NCBI GenBank assembly: GCA_013298895.1
Contig: JAAFJM010000002.1
Coordinates: 70,427-134,426, forward strand
Reading direction: 5' to 3'
From: Bacteroidota bacterium
Lineage (GTDB): Bacteria > Bacteroidota > Bacteroidia > UKL13-3
DNA length: 64,000 nucleotides
Positions 1 through 8,629 of this stretch are shown piece by piece. Numbering within the stretch: position 1 is the stretch's first letter; every line of letters begins with the position of its first letter. The position numbers and the translations under genes are program-made. Under the pieces are notes generated by a model that was given only the letters and a program-made list of their open reading frames with translations, had not been told where the DNA came from and ran no database searches.

Positions 1-533
1 GTATTATTGATAGAAACGGAGGTTTAATTAATAACAATGGCTTTTCGAAAGAAGAAATAAAAGACCTTTTCTTAAACAAACAAGGTAATACTTTGGTGCA
101 TCCAAATATGTTGAGTTTTGAAGAAGTAAATTCAAAAATTTGGGATATTGGAGCTGAAATATTTGTACCTGCTGCTGCATCGCGTTTATTAACGCAAGAG
201 CAAGTAGATAGAATGGTAGAAAACGAATTAGAAGTAATAAGCTGTGGTGCTAATGTGCCTTTTGCCGACCAAGAAATATTTATGGGACCAATAGCTAATT
301 ATACTGATGATAGAGTGGCTGTAATTCCTGATTTTATTGCTAATTGCGGAATGGCTCGCGTATTTGCATATTGCCAAAGCAATGATGAAGTAGATACAAC
401 TGATGAGGCTATTTTTAAAGATTCATCAAAAATTATTTGGGAAGCTATGATGCGCTTACATCAATTTAATCCTAAACATACAGGCTTTTTGAAAAAAGGT
501 TTAGAAATGGCTTTGGTTAATTTGGTGAAATGA
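1..533 (+). CDS. Glu/Leu/Phe/Val dehydrogenase, C-terminal part (5' end outside window)
   Basis: The open frame enters from the left edge (first full codon at base 3) and ends with TGA at 531-533. About 177 residues are visible. They carry the C-terminal half of the NAD(P)-binding domain of amino-acid dehydrogenases: an IFVPAAASRLLT segment, the SCGANVPF motif, and VIPDFIANCGMAR near the end. This family interconverts an amino acid and its 2-oxo acid with ammonia release; substrate cannot be told from this half, because the catalytic N-terminal domain lies outside. A GTG at 93 gives an apparent internal start but coding clearly continues upstream. A hairpin without a clear U-tract follows at 561-600. 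Confidence 0.85.
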   Translation, partial: IIDRNGGLINNNGFSKEEIKDLFLNKQGNTLVHPNMLSFEEVNSKIWDIGAEIFVPAAASRLLTQEQVDRMVENELEVISCGANVPFADQEIFMGPIANYTDDRVAVIPDFIANCGMARVFAYCQSNDEVDTTDEAIFKDSSKIIWEAMMRLHQFNPKHTGFLKKGLEMALVNLVK

Positions 534-834
534 GAATAGGTAGTTGAATAGTTTTTAGTTTATTTATCTGTAGTTGTTAAAAACCAACTACAGGTAAATA
601 ATTGGTTATTCAAATAATTGGCATTTTTAAGACTTGGAAGATACTTTCAGAGTTTGGAGGAGGGCTTTGCGAACTTATAAGGTGCGACAAATAGTGTAGT
701 TAAAGTTAGTAAGGCGCTCTTTGAATTTATTTAAGTATTTTCCCAACACAATTGCTAAATACACAATATTATTAACAATAGGAGAATTATCCCAGTTTGT
801 GAATTCATTAATTTTCCTCTATGATTGTAAAAAA
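534..834. other. Intergenic spacer with a 16-bp hairpin
   Basis: No gene is supported here. At 561-576 and 585-600 two arms form a 16-bp stem with one G-T wobble and an 8-base loop. It sits 27 bases after the dehydrogenase stop and may end or stabilise that transcript, but no T-run follows on the + strand. The frame open from 721 (TTG) into the next gene looks like non-coding extension: its first 38 residues precede a clean lipoprotein signal peptide at 835. Confidence 0.5.
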
Positions 835-1770
835 ATGAAACTAAAATACAATACACTTTTTCTAACAATTTTATTAATTGTGGGTTGTGGCGGCCCATCA
901 ACTATTACCTTAACCATACAAACGCCATTTAACCCTCAACCAGACTTATTATTAATGGGAGAGCCTTCTGGACCTACCCAAGATTTAACAAGTCAAATGG
1001 GACAACCAATTAACGCTACGGTAAATTACCCGCAAGAAAACCCAAAAATACTCGCTCTATATGGCTCAACAGGAAGCTATAATTTGGATTATGCACTTGG
1101 GCCAGCACCTTCACCTCAAGGTCCTCCTATGCCTCCAAATGTAAATTATCAAATTAATCCTAGTAATACACATACCATACCGTTTACATTTAATACAAGT
1201 GTATTAACACCAACCTTTGGTATGGTTAGCCAATCAAAAAAAGATATGGCAATAACCTACACCCCACATAGCATTCCATCTTGGGGGAATATTCCTACTA
1301 CAGCAGCTTTAGCTAGCCAAATAATGGCTACTACAAATTGTACCAATAAATTTACCATTATTGATAATTTTGACAATCAAAAGCAACTCAGGTATATTGG
1401 GCATGTGGGTGTTAACGTGTCTTCTGGAAGTTTTATTTCTCTGCTAGTAAAAAGTTTTGATTTACCAGGCTCGCGCGAAATAGGTTTAAACAATTATCCC
1501 AATTATAGTATAGGAGAGGTACATATTTCGTTTCAAAAACCCGGAAATAATACCCCATCCGCTTATTATCCATTGCCAAGTTCGTTAATTAATTTAAATT
1601 TATCTGGTGAATTAATTTCCACAATTGCCATGCCTCAGCCTTCAATTCCATTTTTAATAGGGGCTAAACCTGCAACAGGAGCATATCATTTACGCTTCAT
1701 ATTAACTGACGCATCAAGAAAACATACGCTAATAAGTGAGGTTTCAAATGCATTTGTTGTTTGGGACTAA
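835..1770 (+). CDS. Predicted lipoprotein of unknown function
   Basis: I do not recognise the family. Starting at ATG 835 gives 311 residues with a basic start, a hydrophobic stretch and a lipobox (LLIVGCG) placing the lipidated Cys near residue 19, so it is expected in the envelope, probably on a membrane. The mature part is rich in Pro, Thr, Asn and Ser, with GPAPSPQGPPMPPN near residue 90, and no catalytic motif is evident. A longer frame exists from TTG 721, but it would bury the signal peptide, so I reject that start. The gene stands alone between the dehydrogenase and the MscS channel. Composition looks like its neighbours. Confidence 0.7.
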   Translation: MKLKYNTLFLTILLIVGCGGPSTITLTIQTPFNPQPDLLLMGEPSGPTQDLTSQMGQPINATVNYPQENPKILALYGSTGSYNLDYALGPAPSPQGPPMPPNVNYQINPSNTHTIPFTFNTSVLTPTFGMVSQSKKDMAITYTPHSIPSWGNIPTTAALASQIMATTNCTNKFTIIDNFDNQKQLRYIGHVGVNVSSGSFISLLVKSFDLPGSREIGLNNYPNYSIGEVHISFQKPGNNTPSAYYPLPSSLINLNLSGELISTIAMPQPSIPFLIGAKPATGAYHLRFILTDASRKHTLISEVSNAFVVWD

Positions 1771-2034
1771 TAAGTTTTAAACAACTGAATAAATGTATGA
1801 ACTATTTTCCACTCCCTCAAGTTTGTTTATTATTTGCTCAACTCCTTATAAGTTATAAAATTACTTTTTTTATATTAAATAAATTTATTATTATTTAGAT
1901 CCTTAAATATCATACTCATTACTCAATGAATTAAATGATTTTAAGTAGAGAAAAGAAGTCTTAAGGAAATAAAAAATTGAATTGTTAAATTATTTAACTT
2001 TTAAATTGTAGAGATAACTCAATTTATTAAATCA

Positions 2035-3117
2035 ATGTTAGAAACTCTGGAAATAAAATTTTTAGAAAATCCGCTGCGCGAATACCTTGTTTGCGCAGCC
2101 ATTTTGCTTTTTGGCTTTTTGCTGAAACGTTTGTTTGCTAATATCATAAGTAAACAAACTTTCCGCATATTTAAGGGCATAACCAACAACGAATTTTACG
2201 ATAAATTTTTAGAATTAATAAGAACACCTTTTGAGCAATTAATTTCATTAATTATCATTTTTATTGCCTTTAACAGACTTAACTTTCCCGAAGCGTGGAA
2301 TTTTGATAAAATAGAAAAATTTGGTGTTCGCTGGGTGCTTGAAGCTGCTTTTGAAATTGCCTTAATTACTGTTATTACCAAGCTTGTTCTAAAAGCTGCC
2401 GATTTTATTGCTTATGTTTTAATTGAAAGCGATATTGAACACGTAAACCTTGATTTGATTAGGTTTTTAAAAGAACTATCAAAAATAATTGTAGTAATTT
2501 TTGCTTTTTTTATTACTTTAGGTTTAGCCTTTGAAGTAAATATTACTGCACTAATAGCTAGTTTAGGAATTGGAGGTTTAGCCATAGCTTTGGCTGCTCA
2601 AGATACCATAGCCAATCTATTTGGTTCATTTATTATTTACCTAGACAAACCTTTTAAAGTTGGCGATCAAATTGAAATTTCGGATGTTAAAGGAGTAGTA
2701 GAGCGTGTAGGATTTAGAACTACTCGTGTAAGAACATTAGATAGAACTTTGGTAACTGTTCCTAACAAAAAAATGGTTGATTCAACGCTTAATAATATTA
2801 GTTTGAGTCACGAAAGAAGGGTAAAATTTACCTTACAATTAACCTATGGTAGCCAATCAAAAAATATTTTAAAAATAATTGATGAAATAAAAACAGTGAT
2901 TGAGAAAAATACCGAAACAAGTGATGAAATGACTGTTCATTTTACTGATTTCGACTCCAGCTCACTGAATATTTTGGTTATTTATTTTGTAAAATCAAAT
3001 ATTTATGATGCCATGGCAAGAGTTAAGGAAGAAATCAATGTGCAAATACTAGAAATTGTAGAGCAAAATAATTGTCAATTTGCATACCCAACACAAACGG
3101 TATTTTTAGGCAAATAA
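2035..3117 (+). CDS. MscS-family small-conductance mechanosensitive channel
   Basis: 360 residues. Several hydrophobic segments fill the first ~190 residues. They are followed by the MscS pore-lining helix, rich in Gly and Ala (ALIASLGIGGLAIALAAQ, about 175-195), and then the beta domain with NLFGSFIIYLDKPFKVGDQI and VERVGFRTTRVRTLD. The C-terminal alpha/beta domain completes the fold. MscS channels open on membrane tension and release solutes during hypo-osmotic shock; they sit in the inner membrane as heptamers. Length suits a five-helix-like variant somewhat longer than E. coli MscS. It is a single gene, convergent with ftsZ, and shares the hairpin terminator at 3123-3148. Upstream 264 bases are very AT-rich with no gene. 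Confidence 0.93.
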   Translation: MLETLEIKFLENPLREYLVCAAILLFGFLLKRLFANIISKQTFRIFKGITNNEFYDKFLELIRTPFEQLISLIIIFIAFNRLNFPEAWNFDKIEKFGVRWVLEAAFEIALITVITKLVLKAADFIAYVLIESDIEHVNLDLIRFLKELSKIIVVIFAFFITLGLAFEVNITALIASLGIGGLAIALAAQDTIANLFGSFIIYLDKPFKVGDQIEISDVKGVVERVGFRTTRVRTLDRTLVTVPNKKMVDSTLNNISLSHERRVKFTLQLTYGSQSKNILKIIDEIKTVIEKNTETSDEMTVHFTDFDSSSLNILVIYFVKSNIYDAMARVKEEINVQILEIVEQNNCQFAYPTQTVFLGK

Positions 3118-3122
3118 AAAAA

Positions 3123-3148
3123 CCTTGTAAAACTTACGTAATACAAGG
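3123..3148 (-). terminator. Hairpin terminator of the dcw operon (bidirectional)
   Basis: Arms CCTTGTA (3123-3129) and TACAAGG (3142-3148) form a perfect 7-bp stem with a 12-base loop. On the minus strand the stem is followed at once by a seven-T run, the form of an intrinsic terminator just past the ftsZ stop. On the + strand, after mscS, only a short CTTTT follows, so that direction is weaker. Confidence 0.7.
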
Positions 3149-3171
3149 CTTTTCCATTATTATAAAATCTA

Positions 3172-4869
3172 CTAATCTACATTATCGTGTAAAAAAGAAT
3201 TATTGGTTTTTATTTCTGATTTACCAGTGGTCAAATCTTCAAACAAACTTAAACGCGATATTTGTGGTTCAGAGCTATGTGGCACATCATCTAATTTTTT
3301 ATTACGTCTTAAATATGCTGGCTCTTTCTCTAAGTCACGCAAACCTTGAGGATTATTAATGGTAATATTTAAATTTTTTAACTCCTTAATGCGTTGAATT
3401 TGACGTTCAATTTTTTTATCTTGTTCCGTATTTGAAGTTACCTCATATTCGTCATTTAATCCATACGTTTTAGTTGTAGTTGCAGGATTACTTTCTATAA
3501 AAGTTGGCATTTCAAAGGCTTGTCTATCTTCAACAAAATCAATAGCATCAGTAATCATAAACGATTCATCAATTTTCAATTCAATTGAGCTGTTTTCAAC
3601 AATCTCCTCTTCTTGTACTTCTTCTACTCTTAATTCAAAACGTAATTCTTCATTATTCACATCTTCAACCTTAGGCTCTTCTTCAAGCAAATTAATTCTA
3701 ATTGGCTCTTCTACCTTACGTTCAGTTTGTTTTACCTCAACTGTATTGTTAATTGTGTTAATAGGTGACGGATTAGGATTGGTTTGCACTACTTGCACTA
3801 CCTCGGGCTTAGTATCTACAATTGTAGGTTTTACTATTACCGTATTTTGAGGAACATTCTCACTGATGGTAGAACCCACAATTACTTTATTTTCGCGTGG
3901 TTTGCTATCAAAACCAGTAGCAATTAAAGTAACTGAAATTTTGTTTCCTAAGGTTTCATCGAAACTAGTTCCTAATATTAACTCTGCAGTTAAGCCACTT
4001 TCGTTTTGAATGTATGATGAAATTTGTTCAAACTCTTCCATTAACACCTCTTCAGTTCCTGATGAAATGTTTAATAAAATGTTTTTAGCGCCTAGAATTT
4101 GATTATCGTTTAATAATGGTGAAGCCAATGCTGACTTAACAGCCACTAAAGCCCTATCTTCACCTTCAGCCATAGCACTACCCATTAAGGCAACACCACT
4201 AGTTTTCATTACCGTTTTTACATCTTCAAAATCCACGTTGATATAACCAGGATGTGTAATAATTTCGGCAATACCTTTAGCGGCAGTAGTTAAAATATTA
4301 TTGGCATGTCCAAACGCTTCGCGAAGCGCTAGATTGCCATACATATCTTTAATTTTATCGTTGCTAATTATAAGCAAACAATCAACAGAACGTTTTAAGT
4401 TTTCTAAACCTTCGTCAGCAAAAGTTTTTCTTCGTTTACCTTCAAAATTAAATGGAGTAGTAACAATACCAACTGTTAAAATATCCATTTCTTTTGCGGT
4501 TTTAGCTATAATTGGAGCAGCACCTGTTCCAGTTCCACCACCCATACCTGCGGTAATAAAAAGCATTTTGGTATTAACCCCAAGCATATCTATAATATCC
4601 TCAATGGCTTCCATAGCAGCTTTTTTACCAACTTCAGGATTAGCGCCCGCACCCAAACCTTGGGTTAAGCTTGCACCTAACTGTATTTTATTGGGAATTG
4701 CACTTGCTTCTAAAGCTTGCAAATCGGTATTACAAATAATAAAATCTACCCCTTTTATTCCTTGGTCATGCATGTGATTTACAGCATTTCCTCCGCCTCC
4801 ACCAACGCCAATCACCTTAATAATGGATGACTTTTCCTTAGGTAAATTAAATTTCAATCTTGTTTCCAT
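3172..4869 (-). CDS. ftsZ: Cell division protein FtsZ
   Basis: 565 residues, the tubulin-like GTPase that polymerises into the division ring. The GTP-binding signature GGGTGTG lies at 110-116 and the T7 synergy loop NVDFED at 211-216. The globular core ends around residue 325. A long linker follows, rich in Glu and Val (about 330-520), then a basic tail and the C-terminus NNSFLHDNVD, a form I know from Bacteroidota FtsZ; it includes PAYLRR upstream. The linker explains the length, well above the ~383 of E. coli. Last gene of the dcw operon, 89 bases after ftsA, with a terminator after the TAG stop. ATG 4869 directly precedes the conserved core and needs no alternative. Confidence 0.99.
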   Translation of the reverse strand: METRLKFNLPKEKSSIIKVIGVGGGGGNAVNHMHDQGIKGVDFIICNTDLQALEASAIPNKIQLGASLTQGLGAGANPEVGKKAAMEAIEDIIDMLGVNTKMLFITAGMGGGTGTGAAPIIAKTAKEMDILTVGIVTTPFNFEGKRRKTFADEGLENLKRSVDCLLIISNDKIKDMYGNLALREAFGHANNILTTAAKGIAEIITHPGYINVDFEDVKTVMKTSGVALMGSAMAEGEDRALVAVKSALASPLLNDNQILGAKNILLNISSGTEEVLMEEFEQISSYIQNESGLTAELILGTSFDETLGNKISVTLIATGFDSKPRENKVIVGSTISENVPQNTVIVKPTIVDTKPEVVQVVQTNPNPSPINTINNTVEVKQTERKVEEPIRINLLEEEPKVEDVNNEELRFELRVEEVQEEEIVENSSIELKIDESFMITDAIDFVEDRQAFEMPTFIESNPATTTKTYGLNDEYEVTSNTEQDKKIERQIQRIKELKNLNITINNPQGLRDLEKEPAYLRRNKKLDDVPHSSEPQISRLSLFEDLTTGKSEIKTNNSFLHDNVD

Positions 4870-4958
4870 GGTATTGTATTATATTTTAGCCCAAAACAAT
4901 TATTTAAATCAACAATTGCTAAGCGCGATTTTTACTTTCATTTATTTTAACACAAAAA

Positions 4959-6281
4959 CTAAAAGTCTTTCATGTCTTCATCGTTAAACATCCAATTATT
5001 ATATTTTTTAACCAAGCCTTTTAATAAACCACCTGTTTTAGGTTCTTTTTTATTTATTGGCTCCACATCTTCTTTAATATCCTCATCATCAAAATTCACA
5101 CCCTCAAAACCCTTAATAACCAAACCAACGGCTGTGGCATACATGGGGCTTTTAATTTCTTCAATATGCGATTTTCCTAAATGCTCATTGGCATAACCAA
5201 TACGTGCATCCATGCCAGTTACCAATTCTACCAACATTGTTAAATGTTTTAATTGAGAACCACCACCAGTTATAACGATACCTGCATTCAATTTCTTTTC
5301 TAAACCTGAAGCTTTTATTTCATATAATACTGATTCGAAAATTTCTTCTACCCTAGCTTGAATAACCAACGCTAAATTTTTTATTGAAACTTCTTTTGGC
5401 GAACGACCTCTAAAACTAGGAATAGTAACAATTTCATTGTCTTTATTTTGTTCAGCCAATGCAGAACCAAATTTTGTTTTTAATAATTCAGCTTGGTTAC
5501 GCAATACTTGACAACCTTCTGTTATATCTTCAGAAATAATATTACCACCAAAAGGGATAACTGCAGTATGGCGAATGATGCCATTTTTAAAAATGGCAAC
5601 ATCAGTTGTTCCACCGCCAATATCCACCAAACAAACGCCTGCTTCCATTTCCTCATCGGCCAAAACAGCATCTGCACTTGAAATAGGCTCTAAAATCAAA
5701 CCCGCAACAGATAAATTAGCACGTACCACTGATTTGTTAATATTTTTTATAGCATCAATATGACCAGTAATGATATGGAAATTACTTGACAATCGAACAC
5801 CAGTCATACCTATAGGTTCAGTAACATCTACAATGTCATCTACAGTGAACTCCTGCGGTAAAACATGAATAATTTTATCGCCTGGAGGTAGTGCCAAATT
5901 GTGAGTATCTTTAATTAAGCGCTCCACATCTTCTTTACTAATTTCATCTTCAGTATTTATACGACTGATGCTATTGCGATGTTGCAAACTTTTAATATGC
6001 TGACCCGCAATACCAACGTGTACAGAAGATATCTCAATTTTAGTAATTTTTGATTGAGGATTTTTACTTACGCTTTCTTTAGCTTTTTCAATAGCCTCGT
6101 TAATAGCTTGTACCGTTTTATCAATATTTCTTACCTCACCACGGATTACACCGAAACTCTCGGCTTTACCCATGCCAAGAATGTCAATTTTGCCATGTTC
6201 ATTTTTTGTACCAACAATTGCGCAAACTTTTGTGGTTCCAATATCTAACCCTACTACAATTTTTAATTCTTGAACTTGCAT
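4959..6281 (-). CDS. ftsA: Cell division protein FtsA
   Basis: 440 residues of the actin-like ATPase fold. Phosphate-1 motif GLDIGTTKVCAIVG begins at residue 11; phosphate-2 VDIGGGTTDVAIF is near 220; the adenosine motif VITGGGSQLK is near 335. The SHS2-type subdomain lies between about 85 and 165. The C-terminus carries a segment with Leu/Lys/Trp (GGLLKGLVKKYNNWMF) that likely forms the amphipathic membrane-targeting helix. FtsA tethers FtsZ to the inner membrane and recruits later divisome proteins. It is 33 bases after ftsQ and 89 before ftsZ, the universal order. Start ATG 6281 precedes the first beta strand by a few residues. Confidence 0.98.
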   Translation of the reverse strand: MQVQELKIVVGLDIGTTKVCAIVGTKNEHGKIDILGMGKAESFGVIRGEVRNIDKTVQAINEAIEKAKESVSKNPQSKITKIEISSVHVGIAGQHIKSLQHRNSISRINTEDEISKEDVERLIKDTHNLALPPGDKIIHVLPQEFTVDDIVDVTEPIGMTGVRLSSNFHIITGHIDAIKNINKSVVRANLSVAGLILEPISSADAVLADEEMEAGVCLVDIGGGTTDVAIFKNGIIRHTAVIPFGGNIISEDITEGCQVLRNQAELLKTKFGSALAEQNKDNEIVTIPSFRGRSPKEVSIKNLALVIQARVEEIFESVLYEIKASGLEKKLNAGIVITGGGSQLKHLTMLVELVTGMDARIGYANEHLGKSHIEEIKSPMYATAVGLVIKGFEGVNFDDEDIKEDVEPINKKEPKTGGLLKGLVKKYNNWMFNDEDMKDF

Positions 6282-6314
6282 TTTTTTATATTTTATTGAA
6301 AAAACTTTTTTTTA

Positions 6315-7103
6315 TTATTTACAAACAACTTGTTTATCAAACCTAACATCTATGGATTTATACTTATTCCACCCTACTCTACTTAGGCCTTCTTTATAAA
6401 AAACCATAAGCTTTTCGAACTTGGCTTCCAATTCGTTAGCACCACCAAATAAAATTTGATGGTTACCAATTTTTGGAATTAAAACAAACTCATTATCCCT
6501 TGTTACAAATATCTGTTCTATCTGTGCTTTCCAAAATATTTGTTTATCAACATAAGAGGCTATTTTATATAGTTCATTAGCTACAAAACTATACACTGTA
6601 TCGCCTGGCTTACTCCTTTCAAAAATATTACCATTAGCAATGGGCACATGAGCTGTAAATTTATCAGATGTTTGAAATTTCACCCCAAATTTATCCATAT
6701 AAAAATTAACACCATTATAGCGATAAAGCCTTAATATTGGCTCGCGTTGGTGAATTTTAACATATACATTCCCACTCAAATCGTTATACACTTTAGCTTC
6801 TTTCAAAAAAGTATTTTCGGTTAATTTTTTTTCTAAATAACTGGTATTCAAATCTTGCACCTTGGCATTGGCTATATCGCTTAAATTGCCATTTTCAGTA
6901 ATGGTTTTTACCACCTTTTTACGGTTAAAAAACTCAATATTTTCTGGGTAAATTTGAATAATAACCTTTTTTACAGCCAATTCTTTTTCTTGATTTTTGG
7001 TAAATGAAACCGCAAAAACCAAACCGCAGCCAAGCACAAGCCAAATAAATATCAGGCCTAACTTTTTAAACATTTTGATTTTTCTATCACTTATCCACTT
7101 CAT
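6315..7103 (-). CDS. ftsQ: FtsQ/DivIB-type cell division protein
   Basis: 262 residues. A short basic cytoplasmic start, one membrane segment (LGLIFIWLVLGCGLVFAVSF, about 15-34) and a periplasmic domain with a POTRA-like first part: LNTSYLEKKLTENTFLKEAKVYNDLSGNVYVKI-type spacing and VKIHQREPILRLY, typical of Bacteroidota FtsQ. It links FtsA/FtsZ to the septal synthase FtsW-FtsI. Assigned by position as much as by sequence, because FtsQ is weakly conserved. ATG 7103 is chosen; ATG 7073 would shorten the cytoplasmic part by 10 residues. The 118-base gap to murC is the longest in the cluster and holds two palindromes (7128-7147, 7183-7213). Confidence 0.9.
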   Translation of the reverse strand: MKWISDRKIKMFKKLGLIFIWLVLGCGLVFAVSFTKNQEKELAVKKVIIQIYPENIEFFNRKKVVKTITENGNLSDIANAKVQDLNTSYLEKKLTENTFLKEAKVYNDLSGNVYVKIHQREPILRLYRYNGVNFYMDKFGVKFQTSDKFTAHVPIANGNIFERSKPGDTVYSFVANELYKIASYVDKQIFWKAQIEQIFVTRDNEFVLIPKIGNHQILFGGANELEAKFEKLMVFYKEGLSRVGWNKYKSIDVRFDKQVVCK

Positions 7104-7127
7104 TATTATTCTTATTTTACCTCCATA

Positions 7128-7147
7128 CCACCAGTTAAAACTGGTGG
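7128..7147. repeat. Perfect 20-bp palindrome in the murC-ftsQ spacer
   Basis: CCACCAGTT (7128-7136) and AACTGGTGG (7139-7147) are exact reverse complements separated by AA. In RNA this is an 8-bp stem with a 4-base loop. No T-run follows on either strand, so it is not a standard terminator. It is GC-rich against an AT-rich spacer, like a small dispersed palindromic repeat; it could mark an mRNA processing or stability point between murC and ftsQ. Confidence 0.6.
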
Positions 7148-7182
7148 CTATAAAATTGAACTTTCATTATTTTATTACATTT

Positions 7183-7213
7183 TTTCGTTTCGTCCGATAG
7201 CTTTCGAACGAAA
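7183..7213. repeat. Second palindromic element in the murC-ftsQ spacer
   Basis: Arms TTTCGTT (7183-7189) and AACGAAA (7207-7213) enclose an imperfect palindromic core containing CCGATAGC at 7194-7201. The same CCGATAGC string forms half of the perfect palindrome found inside murG (8995-9012), suggesting one repeat family with variable arms. It lies 9 bases past the murC stop. Confidence 0.5.
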
Positions 7214-7221
7214 TGATTTTT

Positions 7222-8625
7222 CTATTTCTCTAAAATTTCTTTGATTGGTTTTATCAATAAATCAATATCGCCTGCGCCTAAAGTTAAAAACACTTTTGGT
7301 TGATTGGTTTTTACTGCTTCCAACAGTTCGGCATTACTTACCAAATGCTTCTTACAATTAATTTTATCAAAAATTATTTTTGAAGTAACCCCTTCAATTG
7401 GCAATTCGCGGGCAGGATAAATATCCAACAAAAATACCTCGTTTGCAATTGATAAACTTTCTGCAAATCCGTCCACAAAATCGCGGGTACGAGAAAACAA
7501 ATGAGGTTGAAAAGCCACTACAATTTCATTTTCAGGATACATATTTTTAACTGACGAAATAATTGCCCTTAACTCTTCAGGATGATGGGCGTAATCGTCA
7601 ATATAAATTTGATTTTCTGATTTTATAATGTATTCGAACCTACGCTTAACACCTTTAAAACCAAGCAATGCAGCACGTAATTCACTCTCGGTTACACCAC
7701 TCATTAAACAAGCTGCACTTGCTGCTACTGCATTTTCAACATTATGCAAGCCTGGTATCCCTAATTGTAAACCAGTTATTTCAGTTCCTTTATAAACCAA
7801 ATCAAATGTATAATCACCTTTGGTAATTTTTATATTTTTAGCATAAATATCCGCTTCTGTTTGAATAGAATAAGTAAGATAATTTACTGATAAATCATCA
7901 ATTAAATCAAGTTCTTTTTTTATGATAAGCGTTCCGCCACTTACTAATTTATTGGTATAATCTAAAAACGATTTTTTCAATTCATGGTGTTCGCCATAAA
8001 TATCCAAATGGTCAGCATCGGTTGAAGTGATGATGGCAATGCTTGGATGTAATGTTAAAAACGAACGGTCAAATTCATCAGCTTCAATTACAACAAATTG
8101 TTGACTTGTTGATTTAGTGATTTGGTGATTATTTATTGAACCATTATTAGCCAACAATAAATTGGTATTATAGTTAGTTGAAATTCCACCTAAGAAGGCA
8201 TTGCAATCAACTGAACTTTGTTTTAAAATATGGGCAATTAAAGTTGATGTAGTAGTTTTTCCATGAGTACCAGCTACTCCAATTGTTTGGTGATTTTGGC
8301 TGATTAAACCTAAAACCTGTGAACGTTTTAAAATATTGAATCCATTATTTTTAAACCAAGCCCACTCTTGGTGATTAGCAGGAATAGCAGGAGTTAACAC
8401 TACCAAACAGTTTTCAGATGACAGTTGATAGTTAATAGCCTTTTCAACATTATCATCAAAATGAATATCAATTCCTTCTTTAATCAATTCGTTGGTTAAA
8501 GCTGTGGGCGTTTTATCATAACCCATTACTTTTATACCTAAATGGTTAAAATATCGTGCAATGGCACTCATGCCTATACCACCAATACCAAGGAAATACG
8601 CTGTTTTTATATTTTTTAAATCCAT
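7222..8625 (-). CDS. murC: UDP-N-acetylmuramate--L-alanine ligase MurC
   Basis: 467 residues, cytoplasmic ATP-dependent ligase adding L-Ala to UDP-MurNAc, the first amino-acid step. N-terminal Rossmann motif GIGGIGMSAIA (15-25), ATP-binding GTHGKTTTSTL near 118, the Mur signature VVIEADEFDRSFL near 178, and the C-terminal domain with YIDDYAHHPEEL and TLGAGDIDLL. Residues ~160-176 are a Asn/Gln/Thr/Ser-rich stretch just before VVIEADE that I do not expect in MurC; see the repeat entry 8098-8145. Four bases separate it from murG, implying coupled translation. Start ATG 8625 lies a dozen codons ahead of the dinucleotide-like fold. Confidence 0.98.
   Translation of the reverse strand: MDLKNIKTAYFLGIGGIGMSAIARYFNHLGIKVMGYDKTPTALTNELIKEGIDIHFDDNVEKAINYQLSSENCLVVLTPAIPANHQEWAWFKNNGFNILKRSQVLGLISQNHQTIGVAGTHGKTTTSTLIAHILKQSSVDCNAFLGGISTNYNTNLLLANNGSINNHQITKSTSQQFVVIEADEFDRSFLTLHPSIAIITSTDADHLDIYGEHHELKKSFLDYTNKLVSGGTLIIKKELDLIDDLSVNYLTYSIQTEADIYAKNIKITKGDYTFDLVYKGTEITGLQLGIPGLHNVENAVAASAACLMSGVTESELRAALLGFKGVKRRFEYIIKSENQIYIDDYAHHPEELRAIISSVKNMYPENEIVVAFQPHLFSRTRDFVDGFAESLSIANEVFLLDIYPARELPIEGVTSKIIFDKINCKKHLVSNAELLEAVKTNQPKVFLTLGAGDIDLLIKPIKEILEK
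8098..8145. repeat. Low-complexity insert within murC
   Basis: Read on the + strand this stretch consists of near-repeated units of the type TTGTTGA / GATTTAGTGA / TTTGGTGA. It encodes residues ~160-176 of MurC (Asn, Gln, Thr and Ser) immediately ahead of the conserved VVIEADEFDRSF. It resembles intergenic simple sequence rather than coding sequence, stays in frame, and lies in a surface-loop position between conserved blocks. Confidence 0.45.
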
Positions 8626-8629
8626 GAAA

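Noticed and set aside
561-600. Intrinsic terminator after the dehydrogenase
   Set aside because: Good stem but no T-run on the + strand; kept only as a hairpin.
721-834. N-terminal extension of the lipoprotein frame from TTG 721
   Set aside because: It would place 38 residues ahead of a clean signal peptide and lipobox starting at ATG 835.
4301-4777. Long + strand open frame inside ftsZ (158 codons)
   Set aside because: It is the antisense shadow of the GTPase core and has no signal of its own.
7128-7147. Terminator inside the dcw operon
   Set aside because: No T-run on the minus strand, and ending transcription here would cut off ftsQ, ftsA and ftsZ unless another promoter exists.
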